NCBI RefSeq assembly: GCF_029813115.1
Contig: NZ_JAPZDS010000008.1
Location: 1-64,000, forward strand
Length of the DNA stretch: 64,000 nucleotides
Direction: 5' to 3'
Origin: Aureimonas sp. SK2
GTDB lineage: Bacteria; Pseudomonadota; Alphaproteobacteria; Rhizobiales; Rhizobiaceae
Below the pieces are notes generated by a model, which saw nothing but the letters and a program-made list of their open reading frames with translations, did no database searches and was not told the DNA's origin. The stretch's first letter is position 1. The number at the start of each line of letters is the position of its first letter. Below are positions 1-8,518 of this stretch, piece after piece. The translations under genes were made by a program, and so were the position numbers.

Positions 1-253
1 CCCCCCCGCGCCCCCCCTTGCCGCCTGCCGACCTCGTCCGGGGCCCCCCCCCCCCCCGCCACATGCGACTCGATTGAGTTCGACCTGCGGATCTCGGAAA
101 GTGACAATTCCGCCCCGCGCAAGAATCGCCCGTTCGCAGCTCCGTCGATTTCCTCAACGTTTCGGTAACCGTGCCGGCGACGATCGACCTCTCACGCGCT
201 TGTGTTGGATCCGAACAATGGTGGCGTAAGGACGTCGCACGTAACGTTCGGTC
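1..253. other. Gene-free lead-in with C homopolymer runs
   Basis: No supported gene lies here. The first 60 bases are dominated by cytosine runs, including one of about 15 C, quite unlike the rest of the window. This may be a contig edge or a sequencing artefact. Bases 61-253 have more mixed composition and probably hold the promoter and leader of the acetyltransferase gene starting at 254, but I could not identify a convincing -35/-10 pair. Confidence 0.5.
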
Positions 254-1381
254 ATGAGATCCATCGTCCGTCACGTTCGTTCTCCCATCTTTCTGCGCGT
301 CGAGGGTGATTTCGATTTTGCGTCTTCAGAATACACGTCGTTGTTTGAGAACAGCGATGCGGATGCCTTTCGGCATCCGATCTGGATGCGCCATTTTTTC
401 GCGACATTGGCGCCCTCGCGAGGATGCGATCCATGCTCCCTTGTGGGGCGCGACGACCAAGGCACACTTCTCTTCGTGCTGCCCTTGATTCTGCGTCGAC
501 TGAAGGGCGTGCGTCTTCTGGAAACGGCCGATCTCGGCGTTGGCGACTATGCCGCCCCGATCGTTTCGCGGCAGGCACGCGCCCGACTTGCGGCCGACCG
601 CGATCTGAGGGCGCGCGTGCGCGACACGTTGCCGGGGCACGACATCCTGCGCCTGCGCCCGGTCCGGCCAGAGCAGGTCGACGCCTGGCGCCTGTTCTTC
701 GACGCCGGCCTCGTGCCGCTCGACTTCGCGGCGCATGCGACCGCGCTGTCGGCCCCTTATGCGGCCTGGCGCAAGACGGCGCTGACGCCGAGCTTCACCA
801 AGTATCTCGACCGTCGGAGGCGCCGCTGGGAAGCGGCCGGCACCTTGCGGCTCGACAGGTTGGAGGGTGAGGAGGCCGCGCAGGCGGTCGGCGAGATCCG
901 CCGCCTGCGCGCCGGGCGCTTTGCCGGCGATCCGATCCAGGGAGAAGCGGTGGAGACCTTCTATGCGGGCGTGGCGCGCGAGGGGCGGGGCTTCGTGCAC
1001 CTCTACCGCCTGTCCGACGGCGGCGTGCCGGCCGCCTATGCCTTCTGCATCGCCCATGCCGGGCGGCTCCTCTACCTCCTGATCGGCTGCGACTATGCGG
1101 CGTTCTCGCGCCATTCGCCGGGCCTCGTCCTCTACGACATGATGATGGAGGACTGGTCGCGGGAGCCCGACGCCGTCTTCGACTTCACCATCGGAGACGA
1201 ACCGTTCAAGCGCGATTTCGCGACGGTGGCGACGCCCATGCAGATGCTGATCGCCACGCCCACCATCCTCGGCAAGGCGGCGCGGCTCGCCTTCGACGTC
1301 CATGCGCAGGTCTCGCAGCTTCGCCGGCGCGAGGGCGACCCGCCTCCATCCGCCCCTCAAGCCGGAGCCGCCGACACGTGA
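254..1381 (+). CDS. GNAT-fold acetyltransferase, CelD/BcsL (FemAB-like) family
   Basis: The 375-residue product looks like the CelD/BcsL group of GNAT-fold acyltransferases (Acetyltransf_6 type), which are commonly encoded in exopolysaccharide or cellulose gene clusters and thought to act in the cytoplasm. The typical N-terminal block is visible (LFENSDADAFRHPIWMRHFF, residues 30-49), followed by the GDYAAPIV segment and, near the C-terminus, the conserved DFTIGDEPFKRDF stretch (about residues 315-327). No signal peptide or membrane segment is seen. The stop codon overlaps the GTG start of the PIG-L gene (GTGA), so the two are probably translationally coupled and work on the same glycan. The acyl donor and acceptor cannot be told from sequence. 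Confidence 0.8.
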   Translation: MRSIVRHVRSPIFLRVEGDFDFASSEYTSLFENSDADAFRHPIWMRHFFATLAPSRGCDPCSLVGRDDQGTLLFVLPLILRRLKGVRLLETADLGVGDYAAPIVSRQARARLAADRDLRARVRDTLPGHDILRLRPVRPEQVDAWRLFFDAGLVPLDFAAHATALSAPYAAWRKTALTPSFTKYLDRRRRRWEAAGTLRLDRLEGEEAAQAVGEIRRLRAGRFAGDPIQGEAVETFYAGVAREGRGFVHLYRLSDGGVPAAYAFCIAHAGRLLYLLIGCDYAAFSRHSPGLVLYDMMMEDWSREPDAVFDFTIGDEPFKRDFATVATPMQMLIATPTILGKAARLAFDVHAQVSQLRRREGDPPPSAPQAGAADT

Positions 1382-2268
1382 GCCCGTCCTTTCTCGAAAA
1401 CTCGATGATCGTCGGCGCCCATCCGGACGACGAACTCCTATGGTTCACGGCCATCGCTGGGAAGGTCGACCAGGTCGTGATCGTCTATCGCGACTACTGG
1501 GCGCAGCCCGGCATCGGCGAGCGGCGCGCCCGGGCCATCGCCCGCCTGCCGCTGAACAACGTCACCTGCCTCGACATTGCGGAAGCCGGCACCTACGGCT
1601 GCGCCGACTGGTCGGATCCGGTCCTTACCGACTACGGCATGGAACTCGGCAAGGAGGAGACGCGCCGCGAGTTCGCGAGGCAGGTGAAGCGCTCGGTCGG
1701 CAAGGTCGTGCCCTTCGCCCCCGTCGCCTCGCCCGAGCGCATCGACCGGCAGTACCGCGCCAACTTCGAGCGCATCCGCGCCGCGCTGCGCCCGCGCCTC
1801 TCGCCCGGGATGAACGTCTTCACCCACAATCCCTGGGGCGAATACGGGCACGAGGACCATATCCAGGTCTTCCGCGTCCTGGAGAGCTTGCGCGAGGAGA
1901 TCGGCTTCCGGCTCTGGATGTCGAACTACTGCACCGAGCGCACCCTGCCGCTCGCCACGCGCTACTTCCAGAAGAGCCCGGTCCCTTACGTCCGGCTCCC
2001 CGCCGACCGCGCGCTGGCCGAACGGATCGCCGGGATCTACCGCGAGGAGGGCTGCTGGACCTGGGCCGACGACTGGTCCTGGTTCGCCGAGGAGTGCTAT
2101 CTCGAAGCGCCGCGGGCGGAGGCGGGCGGCGCGCACCACCACCTCTTCCCGTTCAACCTCTTCTCCATCGAGCCGCCCAAGCGCCAAGGCTTCCGGATCC
2201 CCGTAAAGGCCGCTTCGGCACTGCTCCTCTCGGCCGTGGCGGGCGCAGCGCTGGTGGAGAGCCTGTAG
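1378..2268 (+). CDS. PIG-L family deacetylase
   Basis: The 296-residue protein belongs to the PIG-L/LmbE family of zinc-dependent N-acetyl-sugar deacetylases. The family's metal and catalytic motif AHPDDE is at about residues 13-18, and the second metal-binding element appears as GHEDHIQVF around residue 157. The start is GTG at 1378, overlapping the upstream stop by four bases. Paired with a CelD-like acyltransferase, it probably edits a surface polysaccharide or its precursor by removing an acetyl group, but the substrate is an inference. The gene is followed closely by a convergent tRNA gene. Confidence 0.82.
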   Translation: MSPSFLENSMIVGAHPDDELLWFTAIAGKVDQVVIVYRDYWAQPGIGERRARAIARLPLNNVTCLDIAEAGTYGCADWSDPVLTDYGMELGKEETRREFARQVKRSVGKVVPFAPVASPERIDRQYRANFERIRAALRPRLSPGMNVFTHNPWGEYGHEDHIQVFRVLESLREEIGFRLWMSNYCTERTLPLATRYFQKSPVPYVRLPADRALAERIAGIYREEGCWTWADDWSWFAEECYLEAPRAEAGGAHHHLFPFNLFSIEPPKRQGFRIPVKAASALLLSAVAGAALVESL

Positions 2269-2284
2269 AGTCGAAAAGGAACGG

Positions 2285-2371
2285 TGGTGCGGGCGGTCGG
2301 ACTCGAACCGACATATCCGTGAGGACGGCGGATTTTGAGTCCGCTGCGTCTACCAATTCCGCCACGCCCGC
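2285..2371 (-). tRNA. tRNA-Leu (anticodon CAA)
   Basis: The minus strand folds as an 87-base tRNA with the CCA end encoded. The acceptor stem is GCGGGCG (2365-2371) paired with CGCCCGC (2289-2295). The anticodon stem is GCGGA/TCCGC with loop CTCAAAA, giving anticodon CAA for UUG leucine codons. The D-arm (TGGTAGACGC) and T-arm (GGTTCGAGTCC) are recognisable, and the long variable arm fits the class II leucine type. Confidence 0.95.
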
Positions 2372-2485
2372 AGCGGGTGCCGCCTTGGCGGTGCCGCGAT
2401 CCTCTTGCCAGAAAAGCGGGAAAGCGTCCATAGCGCTGGCGCGCGGGGTCCGTCGTTCGGGCCGGGATCGGAAACGGGTGCGAGA

Positions 2486-3016
2486 ATGGCGGCACATGTG
2501 ACTTTGCAGGGGCGGACCGGCTTCCGGCAGACCCTCTCGGCGGGGCTTCTGGCGGGCGCCATGGCGGCGACCGTGGGCGGCGCCCTCCTGTTCCAGCATG
2601 TCGGCGGCTACATCCCTTGCGCCCTCTGCCTCGAGCAGCGCACGCCCTACTATCTCGGCATTCCGGTCGCGCTGGCCGCGCTTCTGGCCTCCAAGTTCCG
2701 GGCGCCCCCACTGCTGACCCGCGGCCTGCTTCTTCTCGTCGGCGTCCTGATGATCTGGGCGGCTGGGCTCGGCGTCTATCATGCCGGCGTCGAATGGGGT
2801 TTCTGGGCCGGTCCGGCGGACTGCGCCGCGGGCGGCACGGTGGATCTCACGGGCGATCTCCTCGCCTCCATGGACGCCCTGCGCCCGCCCTCCTGCTCGG
2901 AAGCCGCGCTGCGCATCCTCGGCCTGTCGCTGGCGGGCTGGAACGCGCTGATCGCAGCGAGCCTCGCCGCGCTCGCCCTGCGCAGCGCTCTGGCGCGCGG
3001 CGATCGCTTCGCCTGA
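2486..3016 (+). CDS. dsbB: Disulfide bond formation protein B (DsbB)
   Basis: DsbB is the inner-membrane quinone reductase that reoxidises periplasmic DsbA. From the chosen ATG at 2486 the product has 176 residues with four hydrophobic helices. The first periplasmic loop carries the PCALC motif (CxxC, residues about 41-45) and the second loop carries two more cysteines (ADCAAGG and PSCSE). An in-frame upstream ATG at 2405 would add 27 polar residues that do not look like part of the family, so I prefer 2486. The thioredoxin-like tlpA gene at 11381-12055 is a possible functional relative but is not linked. Confidence 0.85.
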   Translation: MAAHVTLQGRTGFRQTLSAGLLAGAMAATVGGALLFQHVGGYIPCALCLEQRTPYYLGIPVALAALLASKFRAPPLLTRGLLLLVGVLMIWAAGLGVYHAGVEWGFWAGPADCAAGGTVDLTGDLLASMDALRPPSCSEAALRILGLSLAGWNALIAASLAALALRSALARGDRFA

Positions 3017-3019
3017 ACG

Positions 3020-3055
3020 AAAAAAGCCCGCGGCGAGATCTCGCGCGGGCTTCTA
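3020..3055. terminator. Rho-independent terminator after dsbB
   Basis: A GCCCGCG stem (3026-3032) pairs with CGCGGGC (3044-3050) around the palindrome CGAGATCTCG, preceded by six A and followed by TTCTATT. It lies between the convergent dsbB and HNH genes and touches the HNH stop codon, so it may serve both strands. Confidence 0.75.
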
Positions 3056-3613
3056 TTCGGCTTCCAGTTCGGTGTCCCAGTAGAGGTAGTCGAGCCAGCT
3101 TTCGTGCAGGAAGTTGGGGGGGAACTGCCGGCCGTTGTTGTGGAGGTCGTGGACCGTGGGCTGGTAGGGCGCCTGGTGCGGATGCATCCCTGCGTCGCGC
3201 GGCATCAGGCCGCCCTTCTTGAGGTTGCAGGGCGAGCAGGCGGCGACGACGTTCTCCCAGGTGGTGAGGCCGCCGCGCGAGCGCGGGATCACGTGGTCGA
3301 AGGTGAGCTCGTGCGGCGAGCCGCAGTACTGGCACTGGAAGCGGTCGCGCAGGAAGACGTTGAAGCGCGTGAAGGCCGGATGCCGGGCCGGCTTCACGTA
3401 GCTCTTCAGGCAGACCACGGACGGCAGCCGCATGGAGAAGGTCGGGCTGTGAACCGCCCGGTCGTACTCGGCCAGGATCGTCACGCGATCGAGGAACACG
3501 GCCTTGATCGCGTCCTGCCACGACCAAAGGGACAGCGGGTAGTAGCTGAGCGGTCGGTAGTCGGCGTTCAGCACGAGCGCCGGAGACAAGGAAGACGGCA
3601 CTGCGATCGTCAA
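3053..3613 (-). CDS. HNH endonuclease domain protein
   Basis: This 186-residue protein has a C-terminal HNH nuclease fold. A zinc-knuckle CQYCG at about residues 92-96 is followed by the HNH core FDHVIPRSRGG and by CSPCNLKKGG (two further Cys). Proteins of this size and arrangement are widespread single-copy genes in alphaproteobacteria; their physiological target is not known to me. The start is TTG at 3613, supported by a strong GAAGGAG ribosome site about eight bases upstream. No neighbouring methyltransferase suggests a restriction system. Confidence 0.85.
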   Translation of the reverse strand: MTIAVPSSLSPALVLNADYRPLSYYPLSLWSWQDAIKAVFLDRVTILAEYDRAVHSPTFSMRLPSVVCLKSYVKPARHPAFTRFNVFLRDRFQCQYCGSPHELTFDHVIPRSRGGLTTWENVVAACSPCNLKKGGLMPRDAGMHPHQAPYQPTVHDLHNNGRQFPPNFLHESWLDYLYWDTELEAE

Positions 3614-3778
3614 GGATCTTCTCCTTCACGCAAGGCAGCGGCTTCGCAGGAACGGGAGCTTGGTTTTGCGAAACCGTATGCTCATGCACGTTTCATATGC
3701 GTCGCCTTTATCGTGGCCTATCATGTCGCCTTTGTGAAGCCGTTGGCGCGCCTCGCAAATCGCCATGCACAGGCGCGG

Positions 3779-4438
3779 CTACCCGCCCGCCTCGCCGACA
3801 AGCGCGGGCGGCGCCGCCTCGCGCCGCGTGAGGGCGGCGTAGTAGGCCCAGAACAGCCGGGCGGCGACGGAGCGCAGCGGCGTCCAGGCCCGGGCCGCCT
3901 CCGCCACGAGGCGCTCGGGCGGGCGCTCGCCGAGGCCAAGGCCGCGGCCGACCGCGACCCGCAGCGCGAGATCGCCCGCCGGGAAGATGTCGGGATGCCC
4001 GATGCCGAAGAGAAGATGGCATTCCGCCGTCCAGCGCCCGATGCCCGGAACGGCGGTGAGACGGGCGATGGCGTCCGCGGGCTCGGCTTCGGCCATGTCG
4101 GCAAGGTCGAGGGCGCCCGCATCGATTGCCGCCGCGACGGCGCGAAGCGTGCGCATCTTGGCACCCGACAGGCCGGCCCGGCGCAGCGTCTCGTCCGGCG
4201 CGAGGCCGAGTGCGTGAGCATCGGACAGGTCGACCAGCGCGGCGAGGCGGCCGAGAATGGCGGTGGCGCTGGCGCGCGAGACCTGCTGCGCGACGATCGT
4301 GGAGACGAGGCCGGCGAGACCGGGCGAGCCCGGGCGCAGCGGCACGGGGCCGGCCAGGGCGACGATCGGCCCGAGCCGCGGGTCGCGGTCGAGAAGGCGC
4401 TCGAGGCCCCTGTCCACATCCCCTTGCGTGCGGATCAC
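3779..4438 (-). CDS. DNA-3-methyladenine glycosylase II (AlkA/HhH-GPD type)
   Basis: The product is a base-excision repair glycosylase removing alkylated purines. The helix-hairpin-helix with the Gly/Pro/Asp loop is visible: VPGIGRWTAE followed by the catalytic aspartate in FPAGDLAL. The family block LVSTIVAQQVS marks the N-terminal half. I place the start at a GTG (4438) because the upstream strand reads AAAGGAGG at ideal distance; a longer frame reaching 4498 would overlap the divergent gluQ gene. From this start the protein has 219 residues, in line with short AlkA/MagIII-like members that lack the extra E. coli AlkA N-terminal domain. Confidence 0.85.
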   Translation of the reverse strand: MIRTQGDVDRGLERLLDRDPRLGPIVALAGPVPLRPGSPGLAGLVSTIVAQQVSRASATAILGRLAALVDLSDAHALGLAPDETLRRAGLSGAKMRTLRAVAAAIDAGALDLADMAEAEPADAIARLTAVPGIGRWTAECHLLFGIGHPDIFPAGDLALRVAVGRGLGLGERPPERLVAEAARAWTPLRSVAARLFWAYYAALTRREAAPPALVGEAGG

Positions 4439-4482
4439 GCTCGCCTCCTTTCCCCGCCAAACCTTGCGTGAGATAGGGAGCC

Positions 4483-5382
4483 ATGGCCGCCGACCCACCC
4501 GTCTTCCGCTTCGCGCCGAGCCCCAACGGCCTCCTGCATCTCGGCCATGCCTACTCCGCCTGCCTCAATGCGGACCTCGCAAGCGAGGCCGGCGGCCGGC
4601 TCCTCCTGCGGCTGGAGGACATCGACCTCGCCCGCTGCCCGCCGGCGCTGGAGGCGATGCTTCTGGAGGATCTCGCCTGGCTCGGGATCGACTTCGAGAC
4701 GCCGGTGCGTCGCCAGTCCGAACATTTCGACGACTACCGCGCGGCTCTGGAGGCGCTCGCCGAGGAGGGCCTCGCCTATCCCGCCTTCATGACGCGGGGA
4801 GAGATCCGGCGGTTCGCGGCGGCGTCCGCGCAAGCGGAGGGGCGGGCGTGGCCGGCGGATCCGGACGGCGCGCCGCTCTATCCCGGCCTCGACCGCACGC
4901 TGCCGGAAGCCGAGCGCCGGACGCGGATCGCGGCAGGCGAGCCCTTCGCCTGGCGGCTGGACATGGCGGCGGCGCTCCGTCGGCTGGGCGCGCCGCTCCG
5001 CTTCATCGAGACGGGCGGGGGCAAGGCGGCCGATGTCGTGGCCGAGCCCGCGCTCTGGGGCGACGTGGTGCTGGCGCGGCGCGACGTGCCGACGAGCTAC
5101 CACCTGTCGGTCGTGGTGGACGACGCGCTCCAGGGGGTCAGCCATATCGTGCGCGGGCGCGATCTCCTGCCGTCCACCTCCGTGCATCGTGTTCTGCAGG
5201 CGCTTCTGGGACTGCCGGCGCCGGTCTATCGCCATCACGACCTGATCCTCGGTGACGACGGATTGAAGCTCTCCAAGAGCCGGGGCGACACGGCGCTTCA
5301 GACACTGCGCGAGGCGGGGCTGACACCGGCCGATGTCCGGCGCATGGTCGGGCTCAGTGGAGAAGCGCCAGCCAGCCGGTGA
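4483..5382 (+). CDS. gluQ: Glutamyl-Q tRNA(Asp) synthetase
   Basis: GluQ is a truncated glutamyl-tRNA synthetase that attaches glutamate to the queuosine base at the wobble position of tRNA-Asp. The 299-residue length and absence of an anticodon-binding domain fit. The class I motifs are present: HLGH (residues 18-21, the HIGH equivalent) in FAPSPNGLLHLGH, and KLSKS near residue 263. The cysteine cluster that binds zinc in the E. coli enzyme is not visible, as in other alphaproteobacterial versions. The start at 4483 leaves 44 bases to the divergent glycosylase. The 3-prime end overlaps the convergent AEC transporter by 29 bases. Confidence 0.88.
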   Translation: MAADPPVFRFAPSPNGLLHLGHAYSACLNADLASEAGGRLLLRLEDIDLARCPPALEAMLLEDLAWLGIDFETPVRRQSEHFDDYRAALEALAEEGLAYPAFMTRGEIRRFAAASAQAEGRAWPADPDGAPLYPGLDRTLPEAERRTRIAAGEPFAWRLDMAAALRRLGAPLRFIETGGGKAADVVAEPALWGDVVLARRDVPTSYHLSVVVDDALQGVSHIVRGRDLLPSTSVHRVLQALLGLPAPVYRHHDLILGDDGLKLSKSRGDTALQTLREAGLTPADVRRMVGLSGEAPASR

Positions 5383-6307
5383 GGGTCAAGGCGGCCAGGA
5401 GGGTCGACAGGACGATGACGCCGGCCGCAAGCCGCTCGCCGGTGCGGAAATGGGTGGCGAAGAGGAAGGCGTTGACGCCGACCGGGCAGGCGGCGGCCGC
5501 CACGGCTACCGACAGCCAGAGCGGCGGCAGGAGCGCCGAGCCCACGAGATAGACGATCAGCGGCTGAAGCAGCAGGGCGAGCGAGGTCAGGGCGAGCGGC
5601 GTCGCGAGGTTGCCGCTCACGGGATAGCGCACCATCGACATGCCGAGGGCGAACAGCGCCGTCGGCCCCGCCGTTCCCGCCACCAGCCGCACGACCTCGC
5701 CATGCGGCCCGTCGAGCGGCAGGCCCGTCCAGCGCCAGAGGGCGCCGCCCGCGAGCCCGAGAACCAGCGCGTTGCGCAGGAGGTTGCGCGCCACCTGGCG
5801 CACCACGCGGGCGGCCGAGAAGCTCGCCTCCTGGCCCGCCTCGCGCGCGTCGCTCAAGGCGGCGCGCTCCAGAAGCAGGGTCGAGACCAGCATCATGGTG
5901 GGCAGATGGATGGCGAGGAGAAGCGCCAGCGCATCCAGCCCCTCACGCCCGAAGGCCCGCTCGGTCATCGGCACGCCGACGAAGATCAGGTTGGAGAAGC
6001 TCGCCGAGACGCCGGCGATCACGGCGCCGCGCCGGTCGGTGCGGCCCAAGCGTCGGCCGATCCACATGCCCAGCGCGTAGACGGGCGCGACGCCGGCGAA
6101 ATAGGCGATCCAGAGTAGGGCGGGGTTGGCCTCGCCGAAATCCGCCGTCGCGACGGTACGGAACATCAGTGCGGGAACCGCGACCTTGAACACGAAGCCC
6201 GACAGTGCGTCGCCCGTCGAGCCGGGCAGGTAGCCGGAGCGGGCGGAGATCGTGCCGAGCGCGATCAGGAGGAAGATCGGGGCGACGACGGAAAGGACGA
6301 GCGTCAT
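5354..6307 (-). CDS. AEC family transporter
   Basis: A 317-residue inner-membrane protein of the auxin efflux carrier/malonate transporter family, with about ten hydrophobic helices in two halves. The start MTLVLSVVAPIFLLIALG with an immediate helix is characteristic, as are the GVPMTERAFG and GVNAFLFATHF segments. AEC proteins move organic anions or amino-acid derivatives; the substrate here is unknown. The open frame runs further upstream to 6919 but the extension is arginine- and glutamate-rich and not family-like, so I start at the ATG at 6307. It is convergent with gluQ. Confidence 0.85.
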   Translation of the reverse strand: MTLVLSVVAPIFLLIALGTISARSGYLPGSTGDALSGFVFKVAVPALMFRTVATADFGEANPALLWIAYFAGVAPVYALGMWIGRRLGRTDRRGAVIAGVSASFSNLIFVGVPMTERAFGREGLDALALLLAIHLPTMMLVSTLLLERAALSDAREAGQEASFSAARVVRQVARNLLRNALVLGLAGGALWRWTGLPLDGPHGEVVRLVAGTAGPTALFALGMSMVRYPVSGNLATPLALTSLALLLQPLIVYLVGSALLPPLWLSVAVAAAACPVGVNAFLFATHFRTGERLAAGVIVLSTLLAALTLTGWLALLH

Positions 6308-6547
6308 GGCATCTCGGCGGCAAGCGTTGTGCGCCCCGCTTCGAGGCTGTTTCGGACGTCCCCGACGCAGGATCGGCGACCGAAAGACCCGTCGAGCGGA
6401 CCCGGCGAACTCTCGGGCCAGTCTCTTAGTACGCGGGAGCAGGCGATGCGAGGGCGGACTTGCGCGGACTTGACGCGCCGGACCGGGCTGGTATCGCGAG
6501 CGCGTGCCCCTGCGCCGCGCAAGCGGCCGACCGAAAGGACCGCTGAC

Positions 6548-7444
6548 GTGCGCCGGCTCCTGCCCTTCTTCCCGGCCATCTTCGTGTTTCTCTGGTCCAC
6601 GGGCTTCGTGGGCGCGCGATACGCCATGCCCCATGCCGAGCCCTTCACCTTCCTGTCGATGCGCTACGCCCTGGCGCTCGTGATCCTCGTGCCGATGGCC
6701 GCCGTCGCGCTCAGCGGAAAGGTCGGCGCCTCCGCGCCGCAGCTCGCCCATGCCGCCTTTGCCGGCAGCCTGATCCACGGCCTTTATCTCGGCGGCGTGT
6801 TCTACGCCGTGCGCCACGGGCTGCCGGCTGGCGTCACGGCGCTGGTGGCGGGGCTCCAGCCGCTCCTGACGGCGCTGCTCGCCGCCTCGCTGGTCGGCGA
6901 GCGCATCACGTGGCGGCATTGGGCGGGGCTGGCGGTCGGGCTCCTCGGCGTCGGGCTGGTCGTGGCGCCCAAGCTCGGCCAGGCGAGCGGCTTTTCCTTC
7001 GGGCAGCTGGCGCCCGCGCTGATCGCCGTCGCCGGCATCTCGCTCGGCACGGTCTGGCAGAAGCGGTTCGTCGGCACGCTCGATCTGCGCGTCGGAACGG
7101 CGGTCCAGTATGTCGGCGCCCTGCTGCCGACCTTCATGGCAGCCTACGCCTTCGAGACCATGCGGGTGGAGTGGACGGGCGAGCTCGTCTTCGCCCTTCT
7201 CTGGCTCACGCTGGCCCTGTCGATCGGGGCGATCTTCCTGCTTCTCTACCTCATCCGCGAGGGCGCGGTGTCGCGGGTCGCCTCGCTGATGTATCTCGTG
7301 CCGGCCGTCACCGCGCTCCAGACCTTCGTCCTGTTCGGCGAGGCGCTGACCCCGATACAGCTTCTCGGCATGGTGCTGGCGGCTGGGGGCGTCGCGGCCG
7401 CCACGGGCGCGCTGCGGATCAAAGGGCGCTCGCGCGAGGCATGA
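6548..7444 (+). CDS. DMT family (EamA) transporter
   Basis: A 298-residue protein with two EamA repeats and about ten membrane helices, starting with FFPAIFVFLWSTGFVGARY, typical of drug/metabolite transporter exporters in this family. I start at the GTG at 6548, which follows an AAAGGA ribosome site by about eight bases; the frame's upstream part is not hydrophobic and unlikely to be translated. The gene is divergent from the AEC transporter with 240 bases between the starts, in which I see no further gene. Confidence 0.85.
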   Translation: MRRLLPFFPAIFVFLWSTGFVGARYAMPHAEPFTFLSMRYALALVILVPMAAVALSGKVGASAPQLAHAAFAGSLIHGLYLGGVFYAVRHGLPAGVTALVAGLQPLLTALLAASLVGERITWRHWAGLAVGLLGVGLVVAPKLGQASGFSFGQLAPALIAVAGISLGTVWQKRFVGTLDLRVGTAVQYVGALLPTFMAAYAFETMRVEWTGELVFALLWLTLALSIGAIFLLLYLIREGAVSRVASLMYLVPAVTALQTFVLFGEALTPIQLLGMVLAAGGVAAATGALRIKGRSREA

Positions 7445-7517
7445 GGTCGCGGCGGTCGCGGCCGCTCTCCGCGATGCCTATATGACGCGTGGCGGCAAAC
7501 AGCCGGAAAGAAGCCAG

Positions 7518-7706
7518 ATGTCGACGATCTTCACCATTCTCGCCGTGATCTTCATGATCGCGGTCGCCGTTGTCCTCGTGATGGGCCTTGCCAACATGAT
7601 GCGCGGCGGCCCCGGCAACACGTCCCAGAAGCTGATGCGCGCGCGCGTCATGCTCCAGGCGATCGCCGTGGCGGTGATCGTCGGCGCACTCTACTTCGCG
7701 CGCTGA
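7518..7706 (+). CDS. HIG1-domain twin transmembrane protein
   Basis: A 62-residue protein with two hydrophobic helices (about residues 4-24 and 38-60) separated by a short basic loop containing NTSQKLMRARVMLQ, the HIG1 (hypoxia-induced) signature. In mitochondria such proteins associate with respiratory complexes; the bacterial role is not settled. The start at 7518 follows a GGAAAGAAG ribosome site; an ATG at 7482 would add 12 polar residues. It lies immediately before the cobalamin adenosyltransferase gene, an order I know from other Hyphomicrobiales. Confidence 0.8.
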   Translation: MSTIFTILAVIFMIAVAVVLVMGLANMMRGGPGNTSQKLMRARVMLQAIAVAVIVGALYFAR

Positions 7707-7774
7707 CGCCGTTCCCGCCTCCCGTGCCGCGTCCTAGATGAGGCGGCATCGGGGGAACAGGGGATCTGCGGACC

Positions 7775-8347
7775 ATGGTGCGACTGACCAAGATCTACAC
7801 GCGCACGGGCGACAAGGGCACGACGGCGCTCGGCAGCGGCGAGCGGCGGCTGAAGAGCGATCTGCGGATCGAGGCCTATGGCACGGTGGACGAGGCGAAC
7901 TCCCTGATCGGCGTCGCCCGCCTCCATGCCTCGCCCGAGCTCGACCGGAGCCTGTCGCGCATCCAGAACGACCTGTTCGACCTCGGCGCCGATCTCGCGA
8001 CGCCCGAGACCGACGAACCGTTGCCCTTCGAGCGGCTGGCGATCGTCGAATCGCAGGTCGACTGGCTGGAGCGGGAGATCGACCGGCTCAACGCCGACCT
8101 CCAGCCGCTGAACTCCTTCGTCCTGCCGGCGGGCACGCACGCCTCCAGCCATTTGCACGTCGCCCGCACTGTCGCGCGCCGGGCCGAGCGCCACATGGTC
8201 GAACTGTCCCGCAGGGAAGGGGAGCGCGTGTCGGAGCATGCGCTGAAATACGTCAACCGCCTGTCAGACTACCTCTTCGTCGCGGCGCGTCACGCCAACG
8301 ACGGCGGGCGAGGGGATGTCCTTTGGGTGCCGGGCGCCAACCGCTGA
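7775..8347 (+). CDS. Cob(I)alamin adenosyltransferase, PduO type
   Basis: This enzyme transfers the 5-prime-deoxyadenosyl group of ATP to cob(I)alamin, making coenzyme B12. The 190-residue protein shows the N-terminal ATP-binding YTRTGDKGTT motif (residues 8-17), DEANSLIG, and the C-terminal RRAERHMVEL and YVNRLSDYLFVAAR helices of the trimeric PduO/MMAB-type fold. It is not the CobA/CobO type. Its neighbours etfBA and hbd hint at a link with acyl-CoA metabolism, for instance supply of the cofactor for methylmalonyl-CoA mutase, but that is inference. Confidence 0.88.
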   Translation: MVRLTKIYTRTGDKGTTALGSGERRLKSDLRIEAYGTVDEANSLIGVARLHASPELDRSLSRIQNDLFDLGADLATPETDEPLPFERLAIVESQVDWLEREIDRLNADLQPLNSFVLPAGTHASSHLHVARTVARRAERHMVELSRREGERVSEHALKYVNRLSDYLFVAARHANDGGRGDVLWVPGANR

Positions 8348-8356
8348 CGATATGGT

Positions 8357-8378
8357 CTTTTGACCTTTACGTCAAAGG
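8357..8378. promoter_or_regulatory. Palindromic operator candidate upstream of etfBA
   Basis: TTTGAC (8359-8364) and GTCAAA (8371-8376) form a perfect inverted repeat around CTTTAC, ten bases after the adenosyltransferase stop and 140 bases before etfB. The core TTGACNTTTACGTCAA resembles, from memory, the operators of the MerR-family regulator LiuR, which controls branched-chain amino-acid and acyl-CoA catabolism including etf genes in proteobacteria. The regulator assignment is inference; the palindrome is directly visible. Confidence 0.45.
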
Positions 8379-8518
8379 AAGTTAGCTTAAGGGCGTGATA
8401 CGGAGGGCGCGCTCGGCGCCCGCTTGCTTGAATGCGCCTCGCCCTGTTCGTACAAGGGACGAGGTCAAGGAGATCGGCCCGGAGCGCGACTCCGAGCGCC
8501 TAGTCAGGGAAGAGCCGC

